Source: a virus
Length of the DNA: 64,000 nt
IMG/VR virus record: IMGVR_UViG_3300028563_000016
Location: 1-64,000 of that record
Strand: one strand, 5' to 3'
Of the stretch, positions 38,413-46,269 are shown piece after piece. Made by a program: the position numbers and the translations under genes. The notes beneath the pieces are model-generated. The model ran no database searches. It was given only the letters and a program-made list of their open reading frames with translations, and was not told the origin of the DNA. The stretch's first letter is position 1. Each line of letters begins with the position of its first letter.

Positions 38413-39358
38413 GTTCTTTTAAAACATCCATGTCGGCGAGTGCTGCAATTAACCTTGCCGGATCTTTCACACCCAAGTCTTCTAACGCGGGTTTTACTTT
38501 GTTTAACACAACACGTTGTGTTTGATCGACTTGGCGTCCAGGTTTTATTTGTGGTTGTTGTGTTGGTGTCGTACCTGTTTCTTGAGATTCAACATCGTTT
38601 TTAGAACCTTGTTGCGATAATTTTTCTTCAGTAGAATTAGAAATTTCTTTTCCATGTTCAACTGCGTCTTCGGCTGCCGCAACTTTTGTGGTTATATCAG
38701 CAATGTTACTTAGTTGTTGCATGACTTGTCGACAAATAATCCAAATATCACCCTTTGTCATTTTTGATATGCCGGTAACGAAGTCGTTAACAACAAATCC
38801 TTGCAAATATTTCTTTGTCCAATTTGTTCCAAGTTTTTGAATTATTCCACTTTGTGGTTTAATTCCCTTTTGAACAATTGCTGTCAACGTATTTTTTCCA
38901 TTTATTCCAATAATTTCTTCGACAGTTTGATCATCGTCGCCACCCATTGCTGAAAGAAATTTGTACATTAACGTAAAAAATGAAAACAACATATTCGCAA
39001 AAGCTATCACGTCGACTAACGGATTGTCTTTTTCTTTTTTAAAAAGTCCAATGATTTTGTCAAACAAATTTTTAGATCTGTCTTTACCACTAAAAATTTG
39101 TTGAAGTTCTGCTATTGCAGATTTTGTTGCAGTTCGAAACAAAATAAATGGATCAGTGACGTCGGTTGGCGAATGCATTGGCCATTTTATTGCATTTAGT
39201 CTTTCAATAAGAGCGATTGCATCATTTGCTGTTGTTTGATCGAACACTTCACGTAGTAAAAGTGTCGTATTTGCGTTTCGTATCTTCTCTTGAAGAATTA
39301 ATTTCTTGTCAATGACGCTAATACGTGTTTTTAATTCACTGATTAGAAAACTATTCAT
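38402..39358 (-). CDS. Hypothetical protein, possibly virion-associated
   Basis: 318 residues. An N-terminal coiled coil (ISELKTRISVIDKKLILQEK), a hydrophobic helix near 115-135 (VIAFANMLFSFFTLMYKFLS), a central folded part and a long low-complexity Q/T/P-rich linker (about 235-280) lead to a C-terminal helical domain (RVVLNKVKPALEDLG..DPARLIAALADMD). No family is recognised. It overlaps the GroEL-like gene end (convergent, 11 bases). CCATACTTATG, related to other promoter-like sites, precedes the ATG. Confidence 0.5.
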   Translation of the reverse strand: MNSFLISELKTRISVIDKKLILQEKIRNANTTLLLREVFDQTTANDAIALIERLNAIKWPMHSPTDVTDPFILFRTATKSAIAELQQIFSGKDRSKNLFDKIIGLFKKEKDNPLVDVIAFANMLFSFFTLMYKFLSAMGGDDDQTVEEIIGINGKNTLTAIVQKGIKPQSGIIQKLGTNWTKKYLQGFVVNDFVTGISKMTKGDIWIICRQVMQQLSNIADITTKVAAAEDAVEHGKEISNSTEEKLSQQGSKNDVESQETGTTPTQQPQIKPGRQVDQTQRVVLNKVKPALEDLGVKDPARLIAALADMDVLKEPNE

Positions 39359-39407
39359 AACACATAAGTATGGAGTGACTTACTATCAAAATATAGGAGT
39401 TTTCAAA

Positions 39408-39689
39408 GTGGACGAAAAAACTACATTTCAAATTTTAACTTTCATAAAGAATTCACTCGAGGAAAAAATTGCCAATGCAGTAGGTGAAAATCAACTTTTG
39501 ATCGATCAAAAACAGCTACCTGTGTTGTTTGCTACGTTGCAAAACGTTGTTGATGCATGCCAGATACCTGTTTCAAGAATGTTAAATGAAGCAAACAAAG
39601 CTTATCAAATAAAATTTAACGTTCCTTATGAGACGACTGAAGAATTTGCTAAAAATCTTTCAAAGAAGTTTTCACGAAAAGAAAAGTGA
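39408..39689 (+). CDS. Small hypothetical protein
   Basis: 93 residues from GTG 39408, chosen because AGGAG lies 8 nt upstream; the frame is open further 5' but antisense to the neighbour. Helical with an alternating pattern (FQILTFIKNSLEEKIANAVG) and a Lys-rich C terminus. No family is recognised. It is the first gene of the plus-strand block to 43 kb and is followed directly by a zinc-binding protein. Confidence 0.55.
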   Translation: MDEKTTFQILTFIKNSLEEKIANAVGENQLLIDQKQLPVLFATLQNVVDACQIPVSRMLNEANKAYQIKFNVPYETTEEFAKNLSKKFSRKEK

Positions 39690-39690
39690 C

Positions 39691-40158
39691 ATGTCAAATG
39701 GAATGAAACATTTGGTGAAATGTAGGTGTACATTACCTCAATTCAAAAAGGCGTTTTCACCACCAAATCACCAATTTATTGTATTTTCCGTAATAGACGA
39801 TAGCGATAATGTAATTCCAAAAATTGTTGTTTGTAACAATTGTGGCGTAGTTCACAAAGTGATTGATATCACAAAGTCAGTCATTGTCAACGGGAAAGAA
39901 AATATTACAACGCTTGTAACCGCAGAAGAAATTGCGTGTGGGTTACCTGAAAAGCTTGTTTCAGTTCTTGAAGCAAATAACGTTGACATTCCAACGTGGG
40001 AAGCTGTCAAATTTACATTTGACAATAAACAGTGGGGTAACATGGTCGTGTTGACGGGTGAAACAATAGACGATGAGAGAACAGGAAAATTTATTGTTCT
40101 ATTGAGCGAGACAGCTTTTCGCGTTGAAAACTTCACTCGTAAAGAGGTTGCACAATGA
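39691..40158 (+). CDS. Hypothetical protein with zinc-binding Cys pairs
   Basis: 155 residues from ATG 39691, immediately after the preceding stop. CRC near residue 11 and CNNCG near residue 48 form a possible zinc site around a beta-rich region (FIVFSVIDDSDNVIPKIVV). The C-terminal half is alpha/beta. No family is recognised; the layout resembles small phage proteins with a rubredoxin-like knuckle. Overlaps the next gene by four bases. Confidence 0.5.
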   Translation: MSNGMKHLVKCRCTLPQFKKAFSPPNHQFIVFSVIDDSDNVIPKIVVCNNCGVVHKVIDITKSVIVNGKENITTLVTAEEIACGLPEKLVSVLEANNVDIPTWEAVKFTFDNKQWGNMVVLTGETIDDERTGKFIVLLSETAFRVENFTRKEVAQ

Positions 40159-40409
40159 TGTACGGCAAACTTAGTTCTGAAAAGTTTTCAGAAGAAAATG
40201 AACAGTGTAGGGAAATTCTTGGTGAAATTGTTAATTTTGGTGTGTCTGATAGACAAAAACTTTTCATAATTTATTTGCTCGCTCTGGAATTAGAAGACGT
40301 AGAAAAGATGCAAAACATCGCATCTTTTATGAAAGAATTTTATGGTAGCGAAATTTTTCTAACTGAACACTATGAAAGCGAGAACGAAAATGGGACGTCA
40401 AGCACTTGA
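40155..40409 (+). CDS. Small acidic helical protein
   Basis: 84 residues, helical and acidic (FSEENEQCREILGEIVNFGV; LELEDVEKMQNIASFMKEF), with ATGATG at the start overlapping the upstream stop. The C terminus overlaps the start of the ClpP-like gene. No family is recognised. It may be a partner or regulator of the ClpP-like protein because of the coupling, which is only positional evidence. Confidence 0.5.
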   Translation: MMYGKLSSEKFSEENEQCREILGEIVNFGVSDRQKLFIIYLLALELEDVEKMQNIASFMKEFYGSEIFLTEHYESENENGTSST

Positions 40410-40989
40410 GTGTACAAAGAATGCAACAACAAATAGTTCAGCGCTTGAGAGCATGCTTGTGCAGTCTCAGTCTCCGGACATGCGTGTCATAACGTTATAC
40501 GGAGACGTTAATGAACAATCAATTTCTACTACAATAGAAAAATTAATTTGGCTTGACAGTCAAAGTCACAAAGACATTCACCTCATAACTTCAACGTATG
40601 GAGGTGTAATACATGATATGATGGCTTTGTATGACACGTGCATGTTACTGAAGTCTCATGGAACTCAAGTTTGTACGGTTGGAATTGGAAAGATCATGAG
40701 CGCAGGTGTGTTAATTTTGGCTTGTGGTGCAAAAGGAAAGCGTCTCATTGGACGCACTACAACCGTAATGATGCACGGTGCAAGTAGTGGTACTGTGGGA
40801 AACGTGTTTGAAATGGTGAATGAAGTCACCGAAGCAAAAAGGATTAATGATCTGATGGTTGAATTGTTAGTTGAAAATACAAAGATGTCAAAGTCATACA
40901 TTGAAGACATGTTCAGTAAAAAACTTGACAAGTACATTGATGCAGAAAAAACAATTGAACTAGGAATTGCTGATAAAATCATTGGGTAA
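40390..40989 (+). CDS. ClpP-like serine protease
   Basis: 199 residues from ATG 40390 (ATG 40372 is also in frame; numbering here from the latter). VITLYGDVNEQS opens the ClpP fold, STYGGVIHDMMALYDT is the oxyanion region, GIGKIMSAGVLILACG holds Ser110, TTTVMMHGASSG His135 and SKKLDKYIDAEKTIELGIAD Asp186. The Ser-His distance of 25 equals that in ClpP (97, 122). Could act in head maturation, as ClpP-fold prohead proteases do, or in degrading host or phage proteins. No propeptide or scaffold gene is adjacent, so its role stays open. Confidence 0.85.
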   Translation: MGRQALECTKNATTNSSALESMLVQSQSPDMRVITLYGDVNEQSISTTIEKLIWLDSQSHKDIHLITSTYGGVIHDMMALYDTCMLLKSHGTQVCTVGIGKIMSAGVLILACGAKGKRLIGRTTTVMMHGASSGTVGNVFEMVNEVTEAKRINDLMVELLVENTKMSKSYIEDMFSKKLDKYIDAEKTIELGIADKIIG

Positions 40990-41006
40990 TGTGGTAAAAT
41001 ATTCTT

Positions 41007-42554
41007 GTGAATATAACAATTGACGATTGGAAACAGCATTTTCCATATGACAACATTCGTCCTCAACAGGAGGATGCAATTAATTTTGTTCTTGATGCAT
41101 TTTTGAACAAAAAAAAGAAATTTTGTGTGTTGGAATGTGCCGTTGGTGTAGGAAAGTCAGCAATTGGAATAACGGTTGCAAGATTTCTGCGTGCAAGTAC
41201 ACATTTGAAAGTTAATTATGCGCTTGGTTCATACGTTTTGAGCACGCAAAAAGTCTTGGTGTCACAGTATACACGAGACTTTGGACCCAAGAATAGAAAT
41301 CTAATTAGAGAAATATCGTCCGCGAGCAATTTTACGTGTGCTCACAATCCTACACAAAAATGCAGTGAAAGCAAACGTATTTTAAAAGCTCTTAAAGAAA
41401 AGTTACAAGGGACTGAATTTTACAATACGTGTAAAAATAGGTGTCCATATACACTTGCAAAACAAGATTTTTTAAATGCTGACATTGGTGTGACGAACTT
41501 TTCGTATTTTCTTGCAGAAACAAAGTATGCGCATCAACTTGAACCCAGATCGTTAGTCATCGTGGATGAATGTCATTCGCTCGAGAATGTTTTAAGCAGT
41601 TTTGTTGAAATAACGTTTTCTGAAAAGTTCGCTAAAGACGTGTTGAATTGTAAGTTTTCAAAACGTGCAGCAACACAAGAAGAAGTTTTTGATTGGGTGA
41701 AGAAAAATTATAAGCCTTCATTGAGTAGAAAAATCAAAGCGCTTGAAAAGCAAATTGAAATTGAAATTGCAGGTTCAGAAGATTTGACTGTTGAAACTGC
41801 AAATAGCAAACAATTTGAGATGCTTGATAAACACATATGTAAAATCAATCGTTTTATTGAGGCATATGAACCTGATAATTGGGTGATGAACGTAGTTGAT
41901 GTGCAGGCGGGAGACAAAAAACTACGTCGTTATGAATTCAAACCTGTTGATATATCACCGTTTTGTGAAGACTATTTGTACAAGTATGGCACTGATCACG
42001 TGTTGCTGATGTCAGCGACAATAATGAACAAAGAAGCATATTGTCGATCAGTTGGAATCAAACCTGCTGATGCCGAATTCTACACCGCACCTTCACCGTT
42101 CCCGGTAGAAAATAGACAAATTCACATAATTCCCGCGGGTAGCATGTCGTATCGTTGTATTGATAACACATTACCCATTCTTGCTGAAGCCGTAAAAATG
42201 TTATTAGAACGTCATAAAGACGTCAAAGGGATGATTCATTGTGTTGATAAAGATACGCTTGTGACAATGAGTAATGGATCATATAAAAAAATTGTAGACG
42301 TTAAACAAAATGATAATATTTTAACATATAATGAAAATACTTCAAAATTTGAAAATCAATCCGTTATTGATGTTTGGGAAAATGGTATGAAAAATTGTAT
42401 TGAAATTGAATTTAAAAATGGAAATCGTGTTATATGCACACCTGAACATTTGTTTTTAACAAGAAATCGTTCTTGGGTACAAGCACAGTTTATAACTGAA
42501 TATGATGACGTAATCATATTGAAACGTCCCAATTGTGGGATAAACAACGTTTAA
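41007..42554 (+). CDS. XPD/DinG-like helicase, N-terminal part fused to N-intein
   Basis: 515 residues from GTG 41007. Residues 1-411 are the first helicase part: Walker A AVGVGKSA (45-52), four Cys at 111, 119, 142 and 146 spaced as in the 4Fe-4S domain of XPD/DinG helicases, and VDECHS (187-191, DEAH box). LLMSATIM is motif III. At residue 412 an intein begins (CVDKDTLVTMSNG), with block B NRVICTPEHLF (TxxH). The N-intein is 104 residues and stops at 42554. The C-intein is encoded by the next ORF. The joined helicase would have 411 + 142 = 553 residues and should unwind DNA in replication or repair. Confidence 0.85.
   Translation: MNITIDDWKQHFPYDNIRPQQEDAINFVLDAFLNKKKKFCVLECAVGVGKSAIGITVARFLRASTHLKVNYALGSYVLSTQKVLVSQYTRDFGPKNRNLIREISSASNFTCAHNPTQKCSESKRILKALKEKLQGTEFYNTCKNRCPYTLAKQDFLNADIGVTNFSYFLAETKYAHQLEPRSLVIVDECHSLENVLSSFVEITFSEKFAKDVLNCKFSKRAATQEEVFDWVKKNYKPSLSRKIKALEKQIEIEIAGSEDLTVETANSKQFEMLDKHICKINRFIEAYEPDNWVMNVVDVQAGDKKLRRYEFKPVDISPFCEDYLYKYGTDHVLLMSATIMNKEAYCRSVGIKPADAEFYTAPSPFPVENRQIHIIPAGSMSYRCIDNTLPILAEAVKMLLERHKDVKGMIHCVDKDTLVTMSNGSYKKIVDVKQNDNILTYNENTSKFENQSVIDVWENGMKNCIEIEFKNGNRVICTPEHLFLTRNRSWVQAQFITEYDDVIILKRPNCGINNV
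42240..42551 (+). other. N-terminal half of a split intein
   Basis: 104 codons beginning with Cys1 after the N-extein GMIH. Block A CVDKDTLVTMSNG and block B with T-P-E-H are present; no endonuclease domain. The size equals that of known naturally split N-inteins (about 100 residues, as in cyanobacterial DnaE). Confidence 0.8.
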
Positions 42555-42570
42555 ATGAACTTGGAATATT

Positions 42571-42672
42571 ATGAAAATTAAGTCAAAAAAATATGTCGGA
42601 TTACGATTAGTTTACGATATGACAGTTAATAAAAATCATAATTTCATTGCAAATGAAGTTGTAGTTCATAAT
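42571..42672 (+). other. C-terminal half of a split intein
   Basis: 34 codons from its own ATG to Asn34, followed by Cys+1 of the C-extein at 42673. The order LVYDMTVNKNHNF..VVVHN is the canonical block F/G of split inteins such as DnaE (..NVYDIGVERDHNF...SN/C). Confidence 0.8.
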
Positions 42673-43101
42673 TGTCAAACTTACAAAATTGCAACATTCA
42701 TAAAAGATTATGTAAATTCTGATAGAATTTTGTTACATAATTCTGAAAATCGTGATGCAGTGTTAAAACAACATATGAAATCAAATAAACCAACAATTTT
42801 ATTGTCTCCTTCGATGGCTGAAGGAATAGATTTGTTTGACGACAATAGTAGATTTCAAATTCTTTGCAAAATTCCATATCCGTTTTTAAAAGACAAAGTG
42901 GTGTTAAAACGAATGGAAAAAGACAAAGAATGGTATGCATATCAGACAGCAAAGACAATAGTACAATCTTTAGGAAGATCAGTTAGAAATGAAAAAGATT
43001 TTGCGGTGAGTTATATTCTTGATAGTGATTGGAAGCGTTTTTACGCTCAAAATAAACATATGTTTCCCACTGATTTCGTGCAACTTCTCATTGCGGAGTG
43101 A
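42571..43101 (+). CDS. C-intein fused to C-terminal part of XPD/DinG-like helicase
   Basis: 176 residues. Residues 1-34 are a C-intein: KYVGLRLVYDMTV (block F), then NHNF and VVVHN before Cys35, with His33-Asn34/Cys35 as the splicing residues. From Cys35 the helicase continues with CQTYKIATFIKDY, LLSPSMAEGIDL (motif V) and QSLGRSVRNEKD (motif VI, Q..GR..R). It starts 16 bases after the stop of the N part and in another frame. Weak ribosome site (TTGGAATATT). Both halves should assemble and trans-splice to give one active helicase. Confidence 0.85.
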   Translation: MKIKSKKYVGLRLVYDMTVNKNHNFIANEVVVHNCQTYKIATFIKDYVNSDRILLHNSENRDAVLKQHMKSNKPTILLSPSMAEGIDLFDDNSRFQILCKIPYPFLKDKVVLKRMEKDKEWYAYQTAKTIVQSLGRSVRNEKDFAVSYILDSDWKRFYAQNKHMFPTDFVQLLIAE

Positions 43102-43103
43102 TT

Positions 43104-43454
43104 ATGCCAAGATTAAAACACAAAGTTTTAAAGTACGATCAAGTCGAAAATGATCCCGACAATGATGATCAGGTGAGCATCATGTCAATGTGGCGTGTCG
43201 TTGAAGACACCGTTGCTGCAATTCGTCTAGATGTTGCAAAATGTGCAAATGGAAGTATAGTTGCCGGCAGACGTTCACGAGTTGGGTTACGTAATATAAA
43301 GAACGTCGTTATGATACTCATACGTGAGACAAACAAACGAAACAAACAATCAATTAATCGTCGTCGTAAATATCGCGAAGAGAACGGCATTCAGCCGATG
43401 AATAGGGTGAAGTATCTCAAAAAGAAGTCAAAGATTAATGAGGAAAATAATTAA
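43104..43454 (+). CDS. Basic histone-like protein
   Basis: 116 residues from ATG 43104. The segment RLDVAKCANGSIVAGRRSRV then GLRNIKNVVMILI resembles the Hc1/H1-like phage family (..K..NG...AGRR.R..L..IK), followed by a strongly basic tail (NKRNKQSINRRRKYREENG; KYLKKKSK). Such proteins bind and compact DNA. The N-terminal 30 residues are acidic. It overlaps the stop of the helicase C part by position (43101) and precedes a repeat-containing small protein. Confidence 0.6.
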   Translation: MPRLKHKVLKYDQVENDPDNDDQVSIMSMWRVVEDTVAAIRLDVAKCANGSIVAGRRSRVGLRNIKNVVMILIRETNKRNKQSINRRRKYREENGIQPMNRVKYLKKKSKINEENN

Positions 43455-43457
43455 AAC

Positions 43458-43751
43458 ATGGCAAATTTACGCACCCATCGCGCAGTGTTGGCTGACATAA
43501 TTGATTTACACCTTGATCCTACAAAACCACATACAATTGTTGGTAAAGATGGAAGATTAAAAATCTCGAATTTGTGGCATGATGAATTAGTTATCACGCC
43601 GACGATTTTTACTGACGAAACAGTCGAAGCTCCAGTTACTGACGAAACAGTCGAAGCTCCAGTTACTGACGAAACAGTCGAAGCTCCAGTTACTGACGAA
43701 ACAGGCGTTGTCGTAGTTGGTCGTCGTAGAAACAAGAAGACTACGAAGTAA
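43458..43751 (+). CDS. Small protein with TDETVEAPV repeats
   Basis: 97 residues. The first half is a soluble domain (VLADIIDLHLDPTKPHTIVG). The second has three exact TDETVEAPV repeats and a fourth partial one, then a basic end (VVVGRRRNKKTTK). The acidic, Pro-containing repeat is probably extended and flexible. Repeat number can change by recombination. It is followed by a convergent Cys-rich regulator (11-base overlap). Confidence 0.55.
   Translation: MANLRTHRAVLADIIDLHLDPTKPHTIVGKDGRLKISNLWHDELVITPTIFTDETVEAPVTDETVEAPVTDETVEAPVTDETGVVVVGRRRNKKTTK
43611..43704 (+). repeat. 27-bp coding tandem repeat, 3.5 copies
   Basis: The unit ACTGACGAAACAGTCGAAGC plus TCCAGTT occurs identically at 43611-43637, 43638-43664 and 43665-43691, with a 13-base partial copy after it. 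It is exact at the DNA level, so the expansion is recent. Confidence 0.9.
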
Positions 43752-43968
43752 TAAATTTACAAATTTTATTAATAATTTCTTTTTCTTGCTGCCCCGTGCT
43801 GATGCGATTATTTCCTATCGCTTTTCCAATGTCGTGAAGAGTGTGTGGCCCGTTGTTGACGGCAAGTATCATACAATTGTAGTTTTCAGAGAAACTGCAC
43901 CATTGTTTACATGATGTATTTTTGCAAGAGACATTATTTGTTGAACAGTTTGAATAACATGTTGTCAT
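43741..43968 (-). CDS. Cys-rich protein with sigma region 4-like helix-turn-helix
   Basis: 75 residues. Six Cys in the first 32 residues (CYSNC, SCKNTSCKQWC, NYNC) probably bind zinc. Residues 33-70 (ILAVNNGPHTLHDIGKAIG then STGQQEKEIINKICKFI) follow the GPxTLxxIGxxxG pattern of sigma-70 region 4, where the -35 element and activators bind. This small zinc-plus-HTH family is frequent in marine phages. With the gp55-like factor at 2852 lacking region 4, it may serve transcription of a subset of promoters; this link is inference. Start at ATG 43968. Confidence 0.6.
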   Translation of the reverse strand: MTTCYSNCSTNNVSCKNTSCKQWCSFSENYNCMILAVNNGPHTLHDIGKAIGNNRISTGQQEKEIINKICKFITS

Positions 43969-43996
43969 ATGGTATAGTTAAATAATAGGATAAGTT

Positions 43997-45358
43997 GTGC
44001 ACCGGTACAACAAAGAAAGCAGGCTCAACGTGGTGAAAACGTACGTTTTAGATACTAACGTTTTACTGAGCGATGCATATGCATTGTTTGCGTTTGAAGA
44101 CAACAATGTGATCATTCCAATGATAGTGTTGGAAGAACTTGATAAATTTAAGACACGTCAGGACGATGTTGGTAAAAATGCGCGCCTTGCAAACAGATTA
44201 TTAGATGAACTTAGAGAAGTAGGATCATTGGTTGATGGCGTGAAACTTCGTTGTGGTGGAACACTTCGAGTTATTTTAACAGATAATGAAATGTTGTGTT
44301 GTTTACCTGTTGAAATGCAACAACATCCGACCGCAGACAATTCAATAATCGCATTAGCGCTTGCGTTTAAAGATTCGCACCACATGCTAACAATGGTATC
44401 AAAAGACATTAACATGCGCATCAAGTGTGATGTGTTACGAATTAGGTGTGAAGATTATAAACACCTGCGCGTCACGGACGCGGAAGACAAATTATATACA
44501 GGCGTAAAAGTTCAAGTCGTTCCAGATGATGTTGTACAAGCATTTTATGATGACAATTTCTTAGATTTGAGTGACTATTGTTCATTATACCCAAATCAGG
44601 CTGTTGTGCTTAAGAGCGAAGATGAACAAAAAAAGACGATTAGATCTGTGCTTGCAAAGTGTAAACCAATTGCATCATCAAAAGACGTGATTGTTCCAAT
44701 TGCAAAAATTGGTGATGTGTATGGTTTACGATCAAGAAATAAGGAACAAGCGTTAGCGTTAGACATGTTATTGGATAATGACGTAAAGCTTGTGACGTTA
44801 GCGGGCAGAGCCGGCTGTGGGAAAACGTTATTGGCGTTAGCAGCCGGATTACAACAATTAAAGAAAAAATATTCTAAAATTATTGTTACACGTCCAATTC
44901 AACCATTAGGAAAAGATATCGGATTTTTACCGGGAACCATGGAAGAAAAAATGGCGCCGTGGATCGCCCCAATTAGGGACAATATCGGATATCTGATGAG
45001 TGCAAAAAATTCAAAAAATAATTTAATGCTCGACGCTATGTTGAAAAAGGGCGAAATTGAAATTGAAGCAATTACGTACATTCGTGGTAGATCAATTCCA
45101 AATGCGTTTATTATTGTAGACGAATGTCAGAATATTACGTTACATGAGCTTAAAACAATTTTGACTCGCGTGGGTGAAGGATCAAAGGTAGTTTTGACTG
45201 GCGACGAAAGTCAAATCGATAACGTGAACGTTGATATGTTTTCAAATGGTCTTACGCATGTCATTGAGAAGTTCAAGGATCAACAAATTGCTGCACATAT
45301 TAAATTAATTAAAGGCGAAAGATCGCAGCTTGCAAGCCTTAGCGCTGATATCTTATGA
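43997..45358 (+). CDS. phoH: PhoH-like protein with N-terminal PIN domain
   Basis: 453 residues from GTG 43997; GTG 44030 or 44033, preceded by GCAGG, may be the true start (protein then begins VKTYVLDTN). The N-terminal PIN ribonuclease domain shows TYVLDTNVLLSD and PMIVLEELDKFK, with a later TADNSIIALAL acid motif. The C-terminal PhoH ATPase has LAGRAGCGKTLLAL (Walker A), TRPIQPLGKDIGFLPG and FIIVDECQNI (Walker B), then LTGDESQIDN. The PIN-PhoH fusion is a predicted RNA-processing helicase, very common in large phages. Its last bases overlap the homing-endonuclease ATG (ATGA). Confidence 0.9.
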   Translation: MHRYNKESRLNVVKTYVLDTNVLLSDAYALFAFEDNNVIIPMIVLEELDKFKTRQDDVGKNARLANRLLDELREVGSLVDGVKLRCGGTLRVILTDNEMLCCLPVEMQQHPTADNSIIALALAFKDSHHMLTMVSKDINMRIKCDVLRIRCEDYKHLRVTDAEDKLYTGVKVQVVPDDVVQAFYDDNFLDLSDYCSLYPNQAVVLKSEDEQKKTIRSVLAKCKPIASSKDVIVPIAKIGDVYGLRSRNKEQALALDMLLDNDVKLVTLAGRAGCGKTLLALAAGLQQLKKKYSKIIVTRPIQPLGKDIGFLPGTMEEKMAPWIAPIRDNIGYLMSAKNSKNNLMLDAMLKKGEIEIEAITYIRGRSIPNAFIIVDECQNITLHELKTILTRVGEGSKVVLTGDESQIDNVNVDMFSNGLTHVIEKFKDQQIAAHIKLIKGERSQLASLSADIL

Positions 45359-46245
45359 CAGTAATTAAAATTGAGAAAAAAGAAAAAACATGTGGTCGAA
45401 ATATACGATTGATGTGTGATGAATGTAAATGTGAATTTATAAAAACATATCAAAAGGTTCAAATAGAAAAAGTGTATCATTTTTGTTCACAAAAATGTCA
45501 TTATAATGCACAAAAGGATGGTCATATATTACAACTTGCGTTTTTAACAAAATATGGTGTTTCAAATAATTTTGCTAGGCAAGACGTTGTTGAAAAAATT
45601 AAAGAAACTACGTTTGCAAATTATGGCGTTACGAACATATCGCAAGATGAAAATATAAAACGAAAAAAAGAAGAGACGTGTTTTAAACATCACGGAGTTT
45701 TATATCCTTCACAAGATCCAATTATACTTACAAAACAACGTCAAACGTTTTTTGAAAATAATGGAGTGACAAATTGGCATGATCTTTGTGTTAAACGTGG
45801 AACAGTATTTCATGCATACGATCATGAAAAAATACGAATAAAAGCATTAGAAACTCGCATTACAAATTCATCATTATTTACGTCAAAAGCAGAAAAAGAA
45901 TTCATTGAACGTCTTGATATATTATTTATTGATAACGTTCATTCAAAACGCGTCAAAATGTGGCCAATTGATTGTTATGTCACATCATGTGATGTTTATG
46001 TGCAACATGATGGTGAACATTGGCACGGATTACAACAAAAATCATTAAAATATGACAAAGTATGTGAACAAGTAAAACGTGATCGTATTCAAGATGAATA
46101 TTTTACAATAATGAACATGAAGTTAGTTCGTATAGCAAGTTTAATAGCAAAAAAGATATCAAATGATGAACTACGTGATTTAATCGTGAATGCAAAAGTG
46201 GGTGTCACGTACGTTTACGGTGACGCAAAAGTTCCCGTTTTGTAG
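45355..46245 (+). CDS. Freestanding homing endonuclease with repeat region and VSR-like domain
   Basis: 296 residues. Cys pairs (CDECKC, CSQKC) near the N terminus suggest a zinc ribbon. The middle has about three 30-35 residue repeats with the core (K/N)YGV.N.....D...KIKET, a DNA-reading repeat found in such phage proteins. The C-terminal SKAEKEFIERLD..., WPIDCYV and VQHDGEHWHGL form the VSR/DUF559-like nuclease core. Base composition is more AT-rich than neighbouring genes, as in mobile genes. It lies between PhoH and the first structural gene, with overlap to the former. Confidence 0.7.
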   Translation: MTVIKIEKKEKTCGRNIRLMCDECKCEFIKTYQKVQIEKVYHFCSQKCHYNAQKDGHILQLAFLTKYGVSNNFARQDVVEKIKETTFANYGVTNISQDENIKRKKEETCFKHHGVLYPSQDPIILTKQRQTFFENNGVTNWHDLCVKRGTVFHAYDHEKIRIKALETRITNSSLFTSKAEKEFIERLDILFIDNVHSKRVKMWPIDCYVTSCDVYVQHDGEHWHGLQQKSLKYDKVCEQVKRDRIQDEYFTIMNMKLVRIASLIAKKISNDELRDLIVNAKVGVTYVYGDAKVPVL

Positions 46246-46249
46246 CACG

Positions 46250-46269
46250 TCATACTTATAAATGTGTCA
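46250..46269 (+). promoter_or_regulatory. TCATACTTATAAA site abutting a GTG start
   Basis: TCATACTTATAAA (46250-46262) is identical to 33830-33842 and ends one base before the GTG of the first structural gene, so a transcript starting there would lack a leader or start within the gene. TGACGCA (46221-46227) can pair with TGTGTCA (46263-46269), seven pairs with one G-U, over the GTG. No Shine-Dalgarno is visible. Confidence 0.4.

Noticed and set aside
39360-39420. Hairpin GAAAACT/AGTTTTC across the start of the 38402-39358 gene
   Set aside because: Only seven pairs with a loop over 40 bases and the start codon outside the stem; not counted with the other start-codon hairpins.
42555-42580. Interpretation of the helicase split as a simple frameshift in a contiguous intein
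   Set aside because: Each half ends and begins exactly where split inteins do, the C half has its own ATG before the conserved KYVG segment, and the total length is that of a split mini-intein; a sequencing error remains possible but is less economical.
37081-43704. Tandem repeats as a CRISPR array
   Set aside because: Both repeat tracts have no spacers, and one lies in frame inside a coding region; no Cas genes are present.
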